Below are positions 27,585 to 36,700 of a stretch of DNA of 64,000 nt, piece after piece. The stretch covers positions 1-64,000 of the forward strand of contig JANXXI010000211.1 in NCBI GenBank assembly GCA_025350695.1. The letters are read 5' to 3'. A program made the translations under genes and the position numbers. Origin of the DNA: Acidobacteriota bacterium. GTDB taxonomy: Bacteria > Acidobacteriota > Terriglobia > Bryobacterales > Bryobacteraceae. Under the pieces are notes generated by a model. The model worked only from the letters and a program-made list of their open reading frames with translations. It made no database searches and had not been told where the DNA came from. Position 1 is the stretch's first letter. The number at the start of each line of letters is the position of its first letter.

Positions 27585-29057
27585 CTATCGGCGTTCCAAC
27601 AACTCGGCGGCAAACAGCAATGCCATGGCCCCGGCGCGGGCATCCACACCTAGAATCGCCGGTCGATCAAAATAATCCTTGAGACTTTTCTGCTTCCCAG
27701 TGTTGCTGCAAACGTCGATCACTTCCGCCTTGTTCGACACGCGGGTCTTAATGGCGTCCCAGGCTTTTGCCGACGCTGGTCTATAGGTTGCGGCATCCAG
27801 CCAACCAAGGCGTGCGCCCTTGGCCATCGCGTAGCCGATCATGGCGGTAGCCGAAAATTCCCGGTATGCACCCGGAACATCCACCACCTGCCGCCACATG
27901 CCGGTCTCATCCTGCAGCTTCAGCATCGCGGCCATGTGCTTCTGGAACGCGGAAAGCATGGCATCGCGACCGGGGCCTTTCGGCATGTCTTCGAGGCTTA
28001 GCGCCAGACCCAGGGCAGGGAAGCCGTTGCCTCGGCCCCATGCTGCCTGATCAAGCGGGGAGTGTCGATAGACGCCATCGGGCCGCAGGCAAAGCTTCTG
28101 CATGAACTTCATATGCTTCACGGCCATATCAAAGTAACGCTGCTCCCCGGTTAGCTTGCCTGCTTTGACCAGGATCGGCACACCCATAAAAACGGAATCG
28201 CTCATTTCGTTATGAAGGGGCATGGATTCGCGCAACTCGCCGTTCCATTCAAAGCCTGTGTCAGCCGCCGCCCTCACCAACTCCACATAGCGCGGATTTT
28301 TCGTTCTTTCGGCCAACTCGGCAAAAATCAAGTGCCCCGAAAGGTGGCTGCTGGTGGTCTTCTCCATGCTGTTAAGTTCGCCGGAAACGTAAATGGCCGT
28401 GAGTTTCTCGGCTTCTTCCAAAACATCAGGTCCACCCAGGCGCAAGCGTGCAACCAGCGCCATGGCGGGGATGTAAACCACTTCCTTCAATTCATGGCCG
28501 TAAACTTCGGCTAGCATCTTCGCCATGCCGTTCGGCGTGCGGGACAAGCGCCGCTGCATCTCCTGACGCGCTTGGGAATTAAGAACGATGCTGTTGAGCG
28601 CGTCCTTCAAATCGCCCGCCTTCGCCTCAATTTGCTTCGCCGGAATGAAGCCCACTCCAGCTACTGGGACGCGATACAGGGCCTTTGCTAAGCCAGCCGA
28701 ATCGGCGCCGACAACGACGACAAAATCGGGCGCATGGGTTCCGATGAATCGCCAAAGATAGTGCGATTCGGTTAGTTTTGCATACGCTTCCCCAGTTGGG
28801 GGAAACTCAAGTTTTGCATTCTCAGGATTTGCCAAGGGAATAGCTGAGATGGCGAAGCGTCCACTGCTATTCAATTTGTCGAACTGCTGCCGCACAAACT
28901 TCGATGAAAAATCAGATCCGTCGAGTCCGCCTACCAGGAGAACCTTTTTCTTCATCCCCTCGTGCGCCACCGCGTCGGTTGAATGAAGAATTTCGATCCC
29001 CTTGCCGGATCCAGTTAACCCAACAGCTGCGGTTAGTACGGCAACAGACAGCAACAT
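27585..29057 (-). CDS. GH88/GH105-type unsaturated uronyl hydrolase with N-terminal extension
   Basis: 490 residues. After a signal peptide (SVAVLTAAVGLTGSG) there is a 160-residue domain resembling a zinc-carboxypeptidase/deacetylase-type N-terminal fold (KKVLLVGGLDGSDF, FVVVVGADSAG), then the (alpha/alpha)6-barrel with SSHLSGHLIFAELAE, SDSVFMGVPILV, WGRGNGFPALGLAL and FSATAMIGYAMAKG. The last two blocks are characteristic of GH88/GH105, which remove the unsaturated uronic acid left by polysaccharide lyases. It starts eight bases after the SDR stop and is the last gene of a five-gene same-strand run including the sugar ABC transporter. Confidence 0.8.
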   Translation of the reverse strand: MLLSVAVLTAAVGLTGSGKGIEILHSTDAVAHEGMKKKVLLVGGLDGSDFSSKFVRQQFDKLNSSGRFAISAIPLANPENAKLEFPPTGEAYAKLTESHYLWRFIGTHAPDFVVVVGADSAGLAKALYRVPVAGVGFIPAKQIEAKAGDLKDALNSIVLNSQARQEMQRRLSRTPNGMAKMLAEVYGHELKEVVYIPAMALVARLRLGGPDVLEEAEKLTAIYVSGELNSMEKTTSSHLSGHLIFAELAERTKNPRYVELVRAAADTGFEWNGELRESMPLHNEMSDSVFMGVPILVKAGKLTGEQRYFDMAVKHMKFMQKLCLRPDGVYRHSPLDQAAWGRGNGFPALGLALSLEDMPKGPGRDAMLSAFQKHMAAMLKLQDETGMWRQVVDVPGAYREFSATAMIGYAMAKGARLGWLDAATYRPASAKAWDAIKTRVSNKAEVIDVCSNTGKQKSLKDYFDRPAILGVDARAGAMALLFAAELLERR

Positions 29058-29064
29058 ATTTCCT

Positions 29065-29847
29065 CTATTGATTTACTCCCGAAGCAAGGAACCCGCCATC
29101 GACCGCGATGCATTGCCCCGTGATGAAGCTGGCTGCGTCGGAAGCCAGCAACACCGCTGCCCCGACCAGTTCCTGCGCGTTACCGAAGCGCTTCATGGGC
29201 GTGCGCAACAAAAATTCCTGGCCACGCGCCGTGCCATTCAACAGTGCGGAGTTAAGATCAGTCAAGAACACGCCAGGAGCGATTGCGTTGACATTAATGC
29301 CGTCCTTAGCCCACTCAATGCCAAGGCTTTTGGTGAGCGAAAGCACCGCCGATTTAGAGGCGGCATACGCTGTTACTTCCAGCAAACTGACAAAGGAACT
29401 GAGCGAGGCAATGTTAATGATGCGTCCGTGCCCGTTCTTTTTCAATGCTTCATAGAACACCTGACAAGACAGCAACGTGCCCGTCACGTTCGTGTCCATG
29501 ATTGTCTTCCACTCTTCTTCCGTCATGTCTTTCGTAGCCCGGCGCATTGTCCGCCCAGCGGCGTTCAGCACGATATCCACACTACCCAATTCGGCGACGA
29601 CTCTATCGCGCAGGGCCTCAAGTTCGCTCTTCTTAAGAACGTCGGCAGTCATGCGTACCGTGCGCCGGCCCCGGGCTTCGATTTCCTTAGCCACTTCGTC
29701 AATCAGGTTTTCGCGGCGACCAGTCACCACCACATCGGCGCCGGCGTCAGCCAGGCCCAGAGCAAGCACTCTGCCCAAGCCAGAAGTCCCGCCCACAACG
29801 ACCGCGACGCGGCCAGATAAATCCATGATGTTTTTTACGTTTGCCAT
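29065..29847 (-). CDS. SDR oxidoreductase, KduD/gluconate-5-dehydrogenase-like
   Basis: 260 residues with intact classical features: GGTSGLGRVLALGLADAG cofactor loop, NAAGR, serine in IASLSS, YAASK Tyr-Lys pair and the GGFLASG end. It is most like dehydrogenases of 2-deoxy-3-keto or 5-keto gluconates. Placement between a ribose-type permease and an unsaturated-uronyl hydrolase fits reduction of the keto sugar acid released from unsaturated uronides. The start is 17 bases after the permease stop. Confidence 0.85.
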   Translation of the reverse strand: MANVKNIMDLSGRVAVVVGGTSGLGRVLALGLADAGADVVVTGRRENLIDEVAKEIEARGRRTVRMTADVLKKSELEALRDRVVAELGSVDIVLNAAGRTMRRATKDMTEEEWKTIMDTNVTGTLLSCQVFYEALKKNGHGRIINIASLSSFVSLLEVTAYAASKSAVLSLTKSLGIEWAKDGINVNAIAPGVFLTDLNSALLNGTARGQEFLLRTPMKRFGNAQELVGAAVLLASDAASFITGQCIAVDGGFLASGVNQ

Positions 29848-29864
29848 AAATGTCTTTGAAGTAG

Positions 29865-30785
29865 TTACCCAATTTTGCGCTTCCGCAATTCGTCCACCGT
29901 CACGGCCAGAATGATTACAGCGCCAATGATGGCTTGTTGCAGATAGGGAGAAATACCCAGCAAATCAGAGCCATTGGCCAGCAGACCCATGATGAACGCT
30001 CCCACTAGCGTACCCAAAACGGTGCCTTCTCCGCCGCGCAGGCTGCCGCCGCCAATCACTACCGCGGCGATCGCCTGCAACTCATAACCTTGTCCCGCAG
30101 TCGGCTGACCGGTCATCAAGCGCGAGGCTTCAATCATTCCCGCAAGGCCAGTTAACATGCCGCATATCGAATAAACCGCGACGGTGTGAAAGTTAACCGG
30201 GATGCCGGCGTAAAAAGCCGCATCGGGATTGCTGCCGATTGCAAAGGCGTAACGGCCCAGGCGCGTGTGCTCCAGAATGATGTGCACAGCCAAGGCGCAG
30301 ATCACCAGCAGCCAAAGCACAAACGGAACACCCAACAAACGGCCCTCACCAAGGTAAGAAAACTCTTTGGGAATTTGATGCACAGGTAGACCATTTGAGA
30401 TCAGCAGCGTCAAGCCGCGAATGATTCCCATCGTTCCCAAAGTGACGATAAACGGATTGATTTTCAACCTGGTCACCAGCGTGCCGTTGACGAAGCCGCA
30501 TAAACAGCCAGCCAGCAAACCAACCGCAATGCCCACTATCACCGGTTTGCCCGACTGCATCGCCATAGTGCCAAAGAGGCCGCCCATCGCAAGGATGGAG
30601 CCCACCGAAAGATCGATGCCGCCCGAAATAATCACCAGCGTCATTCCCAGCGCCATGATGTTGATCACCGCCGTCTGCCGCACCACGCTCGATAGGTTCG
30701 TCTCGGTAAAAAAGTAAGGCGATAAAAAACAGAGAGCGACAAACAATACTATCAATGTCAAAAACGGCAATAAACGCTGGATCAT
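29865..30785 (-). CDS. Sugar ABC transporter permease, RbsC-type
   Basis: 306 residues, eight to ten hydrophobic segments. INIMALGMTLVIISGGIDLSVGSILA and the GTMGIIRGLTLLISNG block match the monosaccharide permease family (RbsC, XylH, AraH). The C-terminal AIAAVVIGGGSLRGGEGTVLG with LVGAFIMGLL is also typical. It overlaps the ATPase gene stop by four bases, so the two form one translationally coupled pair. There is no periplasmic binding protein in the window, which is a gap in an otherwise normal importer. Confidence 0.9.
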   Translation of the reverse strand: MIQRLLPFLTLIVLFVALCFLSPYFFTETNLSSVVRQTAVINIMALGMTLVIISGGIDLSVGSILAMGGLFGTMAMQSGKPVIVGIAVGLLAGCLCGFVNGTLVTRLKINPFIVTLGTMGIIRGLTLLISNGLPVHQIPKEFSYLGEGRLLGVPFVLWLLVICALAVHIILEHTRLGRYAFAIGSNPDAAFYAGIPVNFHTVAVYSICGMLTGLAGMIEASRLMTGQPTAGQGYELQAIAAVVIGGGSLRGGEGTVLGTLVGAFIMGLLANGSDLLGISPYLQQAIIGAVIILAVTVDELRKRKIG

Positions 30786-32275
30786 GAAACCTTCTCTGAA
30801 CTCTCAATCGTGGCCAAATGCATGATTTCTTCCTGTGTAGTGCGACCCGGTAATTCGCCGGTGAATCGGCCCTGGCGCATCACAACAATCCGATCAGCCA
30901 CCTGCAGCAATTCCGTCAACTCGCTCGACACCATTAATATGGCTGCGCCTTGCCTCGCTAACTCGTCCATTACTTCAAACACTTCCACTTTCGCGCCGAC
31001 GTCAATGCCTCGCGTGGGTTCGTCGAATAAATAAATCTTCGCCCCACGGGTTACCCATTTCGAGATCACAACTTTTTGTTGATTGCCGCCGCTTAATCGT
31101 CCCGCCAATTGGGCTCCATTTTCGCATCGAATCCGCAGCCGGTTGATGGCTTTATCGGTGGTTTGCTTCACCGCCGCTGCACTCACGAATCCCAGGTTGG
31201 ACACCGATTCCATGTTGGCCATCACCACGTTTGCGGCAATGGGCAGCGCCCGGGCCAATCCCGTCTTTTGCCGGTCTTCGGGGATTAACGCAATCCCTGC
31301 CTCCACCGCTTCGCGAGGTGATCGAATACGGACAAGTTTTCCTTCAACTCTGATTTCACCAGTGTCAACCGAATCAATTCCAAAGATTGCGCGGCATAGC
31401 TCCGTGCGTCCGGCTCCCACCAAGCCGCCAAGTCCCACAATCTCTCCAGCATGCACCGTCAGGTTCAGATTCTTTAGCAACGGGCCGGTCGATAGATCCT
31501 TAATCTCAAGCATGGGTTTGCCGGGCGGAATGGGTTCGCGCCTGTAAATGGACGACAGCGGCCGGCCCACCATGTATTGGATCATTCGGTCTGTAGTTAG
31601 CGTCAGCAGCGCTTCGCTATGGATCGTTTCACCGTCCCGAAGGATTGTGACCTGATCGCCAACTTCGCGCAATTCCTCCAACCGATGCGTGATGTAGATT
31701 ACACCCACCTTGCGTTCTCGCAGCGTCCTGACGATGCGGAACACCTGATGTGTTTCCGATTCGGATAGCGAAGAAGTGGGCTCATCGAAAATCAATAAGG
31801 ATGACCCGTGTTGAATCGCCCGGCAAATTTCCACCATCTGCTTGCCTGCGGGACTCAACCGGTCAACGCGCCATTCAGGCTGCAGCGGGAACTTGTGCTC
31901 GTCGATCAACCTCCGCGCCAAGGCCATCATCTTTGGCCGGTTTACGAAGCCTAACGGAAGTAACTCCTCCCGGCCCAGAAAAATGTTTTCGGCAACGCTT
32001 AGGTGTGGGGCAAGTAACGATTCCTGATGCACCATCGCGATGCCCACCTGCTGGGCCTCTGCCGGGTTACGAAAATCCACAGGCTGGCCCTGCCACAGAA
32101 AATCGCCGCCATCCTTCTGCTGCAGGCCCGCCACAATCTTCATCATCGTGGATTTGCCGGCCCCATTTTCGCCCATTAACAGGTGTACTTCGCCTGCTTC
32201 CACGCGCAAATCACCCTTCTTGAGGGCTTGCACACCACCGAACCTTTTTTGGAGACCGCGTAGCTCCAGCAGCAT
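30782..32275 (-). CDS. Sugar ABC transporter ATP-binding protein, RbsA-type
   Basis: 497 residues with two ATPase halves, as in RbsA/MglA. First half: GENGAGKST Walker A, then FDEPTSSLS Walker B. Second half: degenerate GLVGAGRTEL Walker A, LSGGNQQKVVISKW signature, and YLFDEPTRGIDVG Walker B. The C-terminal half retains the signature while its Walker A is altered, the usual RbsA asymmetry. It drives the adjacent permease for monosaccharide uptake. The gene starts 25 bases after the dnaB stop but is unrelated to it. Confidence 0.93.
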   Translation of the reverse strand: MLLELRGLQKRFGGVQALKKGDLRVEAGEVHLLMGENGAGKSTMMKIVAGLQQKDGGDFLWQGQPVDFRNPAEAQQVGIAMVHQESLLAPHLSVAENIFLGREELLPLGFVNRPKMMALARRLIDEHKFPLQPEWRVDRLSPAGKQMVEICRAIQHGSSLLIFDEPTSSLSESETHQVFRIVRTLRERKVGVIYITHRLEELREVGDQVTILRDGETIHSEALLTLTTDRMIQYMVGRPLSSIYRREPIPPGKPMLEIKDLSTGPLLKNLNLTVHAGEIVGLGGLVGAGRTELCRAIFGIDSVDTGEIRVEGKLVRIRSPREAVEAGIALIPEDRQKTGLARALPIAANVVMANMESVSNLGFVSAAAVKQTTDKAINRLRIRCENGAQLAGRLSGGNQQKVVISKWVTRGAKIYLFDEPTRGIDVGAKVEVFEVMDELARQGAAILMVSSELTELLQVADRIVVMRQGRFTGELPGRTTQEEIMHLATIESSEKVS

Positions 32276-32299
32276 TGGACGAATTGTCTAGTTTATCAA

Positions 32300-33670
32300 C
32301 TATTCGGCCAAGTCCCCACCAACATCTTCCATCAGGTTTTCAAACTTGGTGTATTGATGCAGGAACGCAACTTTAGCTGTGCCCGTCGGACCGTTACGCT
32401 GCTTGGCCAGAATAATCTCTGCCTTACCGCGAAGGCTTTCGTCGTCACGCTTATAGTATTCTTCGCGAAACACAAACATCACCATGTCTGCGTCCTGTTC
32501 GATCGAACCAGATTCGCGCAAGTCGCTCAGTTGTGGGCGATGGTCTCCGGGTCGCTGCTCTGGGGCGCGGCTCAATTGGCTGAGCACCAGAAAGGGTACT
32601 CTCAGTTCCTTCGACAGTAGTTTCAATCCACGCGAAAGCGTACTGATTTCCTGCGTCCGGTTCTCTGACTTACCGCGAACACTCATCAGCTGCAGATAGT
32701 CCACCACAACCAGCGCCAGGTCCTGTTCAGCTTGCAGGCGGCGAAGCTTTGCGTGAATGTCCATTAGGTTCGAACCGGCGGAATCGTCGATGAAGATCGG
32801 CGCTTCAACCAGCTCGGCCGTGCCCATTTGCAGCCGCCGCCGTTCATCGGCATTCAAATATCCTTCGCGAAACTTCGTTTGGTCTACCCGCGCTTGGGCG
32901 CAAATCATACGAGTCAATAGCGACTCATTCGACATTTCAAGGGAGAACACAGCCACCGCCCGTGAACCTCGCGGATTCATCGCCACATGTTGGCCAATGT
33001 TCAAGGCAAGCGCTGTTTTCCCCATGGCTGGACGGGCGGCCAAAATGATCAATTCACCGGGCCGGAAACCGCCTGTCAGTTCGTCGAGCTTTAGATAGCC
33101 CGTGGTCGTACCCTTGATACGTTTCGATGGATCAAGGAACGCATTGATGCCGCCCTCAAAACCTTCGATCACTTGGCGGGGACTAACTAAGGTCGTGTTG
33201 GCCTGAGCTTCGCCCAGTTTCAGCAGCGATTCTTCGGTGGCGGCTAGAATCTGGTCGGCTGGCTCTTCGCCCATCAGGCATTTGTCGATGGTTGCCTGCG
33301 CCGACATGATCATCCGCCGCAGCATCGACTTTTCCTTGACGATGCGCATGTAGCTTTCGAGGTTGTAAATCTGGGGTAGGCCGTCGTCCAGCGAGATTAG
33401 ATAGGTAAGTCCACCAACCGATTCAAGCTGGTTGTACCGCATCAACTCATTTGCCAACGTTACTCGATCAATCTTTTCCGCACGAGTGTTGAGGTCCAAC
33501 ATACGAGTGAAAATACGGCGGTGGCTCTCCAGACTAAAATCGTCCGCATCAACGCCACCCGCAACCGAGATGAACGCCGAATCGTCCATGAGGATTGCAC
33601 CCAGGACGAATCGTTCCGCTTCTTGATTGGCGGGCAAGCCCTTTTGGAAAACTAGTTCGCTCGACGCCAT
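32300..33670 (-). CDS. dnaB: Replicative DNA helicase DnaB
   Basis: 456 residues, the normal length. The N-terminal primase-interaction domain (QEAERFVLGAILMDDSAFISVA) precedes a RecA-like motor with Walker A AARPAMGKTALALN, Walker B LVVVDYLQLM and the EISTLSRGLKLLSKEL and SDLRESGSIEQDADMVMFVFR blocks. No intein is seen. It is the ring helicase that opens the replication fork. Neighbours on the same strand (efflux upstream, sugar transport downstream) are functionally unrelated. Confidence 0.97.
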   Translation of the reverse strand: MASSELVFQKGLPANQEAERFVLGAILMDDSAFISVAGGVDADDFSLESHRRIFTRMLDLNTRAEKIDRVTLANELMRYNQLESVGGLTYLISLDDGLPQIYNLESYMRIVKEKSMLRRMIMSAQATIDKCLMGEEPADQILAATEESLLKLGEAQANTTLVSPRQVIEGFEGGINAFLDPSKRIKGTTTGYLKLDELTGGFRPGELIILAARPAMGKTALALNIGQHVAMNPRGSRAVAVFSLEMSNESLLTRMICAQARVDQTKFREGYLNADERRRLQMGTAELVEAPIFIDDSAGSNLMDIHAKLRRLQAEQDLALVVVDYLQLMSVRGKSENRTQEISTLSRGLKLLSKELRVPFLVLSQLSRAPEQRPGDHRPQLSDLRESGSIEQDADMVMFVFREEYYKRDDESLRGKAEIILAKQRNGPTGTAKVAFLHQYTKFENLMEDVGGDLAE

Positions 33671-33744
33671 GGATTTAGACTACCCAAAACAAGGTTTGAA
33701 CACAAATTTAAGGCGTTCACACCTTTTCCACAGTTTATTAGATT

Positions 33745-36700
33745 TCACGGGCGGATGCGGATCGAGCGGCTTTTCAATGTCTCGCCGACGGACTGCAAGA
33801 AGCGGGCCGAGGCTTTGTTGAGGTCTAGCTTGGCCAGCACGGCGCGGCGCTGTGCGTCCAGGTATTCGTTTTGCCGCGTGAGAACGAAGAAGTTGGTGGA
33901 CTCGCCGGTTTGAAACAGGCGAAGTTCACTGTCGAGCCTGTCCTTGGCTGCTTTGGCGCCGGCATCGGAGGCGATGATGCGTTGTTGCGAAGTTTCGATG
34001 GCTTGCAAGGCGTTACGCACTTCGGCGGCGATGGCCTGTTCGGCGCGGGCTCGTTGGATCTTCAAGTTGCGTTCGACGATGGAACTTTGTTCCACGGCGG
34101 CTTTCGCAACACGGTTGTGAATGGGTATGTCAATTTGCAGGCCAGCTTGATAAGCAGGGTAGCGGCCAACGAAAATGTTCTTCAATGTTGATCCATAACC
34201 GCCCACCAGAAAATCGGGGAACGCGCCGGAATTAGACGGCGCGAACGGTCCTAAACCAGCCTTGTTGCTGAGTTGGTTGATTCGGTCATAGAGCGACGCA
34301 AAGGAGGCGTTGAACGGATTCTCTGCCGTGCTGAGCGTGCCGGCAAGGCCACTCAGGCTATAGCTTCCAACGAAGTTCACCTGCGGCTTGAGTTGTTCGC
34401 GGTTTACCTGGCTGTCGATTTCGTTGATCTGAAGCCGTTGGTCCACTTGCTTCAATTCGGGGCGCTGAGTGAGCGCGGTCTTGAGCGCGGGTTGCAGTTC
34501 GATGACCGCAGGGGCTTCGATGGTTGTGTCGATTGGCAGCAATTCCTGGGACCAGATCTCGGACGCTTGATCACGCGCCAGTAGCGTCTTCAATTGGTTT
34601 TCGTATTCTGTCACGACCCCGAGCGACGTGAGTAGTGAATCCTTGCGGCGTTCGAGTTCTGCTTGTGAGGAGGAGAGTTCAATGGGGGCAAGCGTGCCGG
34701 AATCAATCATGCGGCGGTTGCGGTCGAGTTGTTCCTGGGCTAGTCTCACGGCGTCACCGAGAACGCCAAGGTCCTGACGAGCGGCTACCAAATTCCAATA
34801 GGCTTGCTCGACGCGAGCGACAACGTCGATGGAGCGAATCTCGAAATCGAGTTTGGAGATACCCACCTGCTTGTTGCGGATGACCAGCTCGGCGCGGTCG
34901 CGATCAATCTTACGATTACGCCACAGCGGCTGAATATAGGCAACGCCGATGCGTGAGTTCGTGAGTGGCGTCAGGCTGGTGAAGGGGTTGGTGGAAGTTT
35001 GGCGTGAGTTGTCGAAAGTCGCGCTGAAGTTGCCGCCATGGTAACCCGTTTTTTTACCGAAGCCGAAGTTGTTGTTGAAGAACTTTTCGTTCAGGTTTCC
35101 ACTGGATCCTTGGAGGACGCTGGCCGTGGGCGTGTTGCGGTCCTCGAACGAAGGCGCGTAGCGCAAGTAAGGATCGAAAACACCTCTTGCCGCTTCAATG
35201 GCGTTCTTGGCGGAAAGTACATTGGAGCGTTCCGCGTCTAGTTCCAGGTTGTTTTCCAGCGCCAGTTGGATGGAGTCGGTCAGTGTGAGCTTACGTGGTT
35301 CGCCAGCCACGCCGACGCGCGGTTGCGCGGGAAGAGCAATGGCCAGCAGAAGCGTCAATGTAGTTGCGATTGCTGGCGTTTTTACTTTACGGCCAAGGCC
35401 TATGACAAAGGCCGACAAGTCGTCGAACAGCGAGTAAAACACCGGTGTCGCAAGCAGCGTTAGCAGCAGACAAAGGGACTGACCGCCGATCACTACGATG
35501 GCCACGGTGCGGCGTGTGCCAGAACCGGCGCCGGTGCCGAGAGCTAGCGGAAGCATGCCGGCGACAAGCGCCATGGTTGTCATCAGAATGGGGCGAAGAC
35601 GGTCTTCGCACCCTTTCAAAATAGCTTCGGCGCGAGGCATGCCTTCTGCTCGCAAGGCTTTGATGTGATCCACCTGCAGAATGGAATTCTTCTTCACGAT
35701 TCCGAATAGAACGAGAATACCGACCGAGCTATAGATGATGGAGAAGTTTTCATGCACCAATAGAAGGGATAGGAGAGCGAAGGGAACTGACAGCGGCAGA
35801 CTGATGAGAATCGTGATGGGATCGACGAAACTTTCAAACTGGCTGGCGAGGATCATGTACATGAAGATGATAGAGAGGCCGAAGGCGAACACGTAGCTCT
35901 TGCCGGCGCGAGCCAGTTCCTTCGTTTGACCCATTTTTTGCGCGTGATATTCGGGACTGAAGTGCATGTCTTCGACCGCTTGTTCCGTTGCGGCAACGAC
36001 GTTGCCCAGGGATTGGCCGTTGGTGATGCTGGCGGTGATCAAGATCTGGCGCTGGCGGTTGTAGCGATCAATGGCTAATGGACCAAGCGAAGGTTGGAGG
36101 CTGGCCACATTTGACAAGGCGACGTTGCCGAGCGTGGTGGACGGAACATACAGCCGGGAAAGGGCTGCGGGGGAATTGCGGAATTCCTTGTCCACGCGCA
36201 GTTGAACGTCGTAACGGTCGTCGCCTTCGCGGTATGTGGTGGCTTGATCGTCGCCGCCAACAAGGGTGCGCATGGCAGTGGCGATGGAAGAGACGTTGAC
36301 GTTGAGATCCGCTGCTTTGTCGCGATTGATCAGTACGCGCAGTTCGGGTTTGCCGGATTCATAGGAGCTATCGATGTCGTTGACGCCCGGCAGTTCTCGT
36401 AATTTCGCCTTAAGCGTGTTGGCGTACTTGTCCAACTGGTTCAAGTCGGGACCCTGGAGGATGTACATGTATTCCGTGTTGGGACCGGCCCCTTGAATCA
36501 AGGCCGGCAATTGGACGCTGATGACAAGGTCTTTATATTTGCGCAAGCGTTCGCGGGCCATTAGCATGAGGGCTTTTTGGGAATCTTTGCGTTTGTCGGT
36601 GGGAACGAGCTCGACGAGGATACTGCCGCGGTCGACCTGGCGTTGGACGTCGGCGCCGATTTGAGTTAGCAAATTTTGTACGCCGGGGAGTTGTTTGAGG

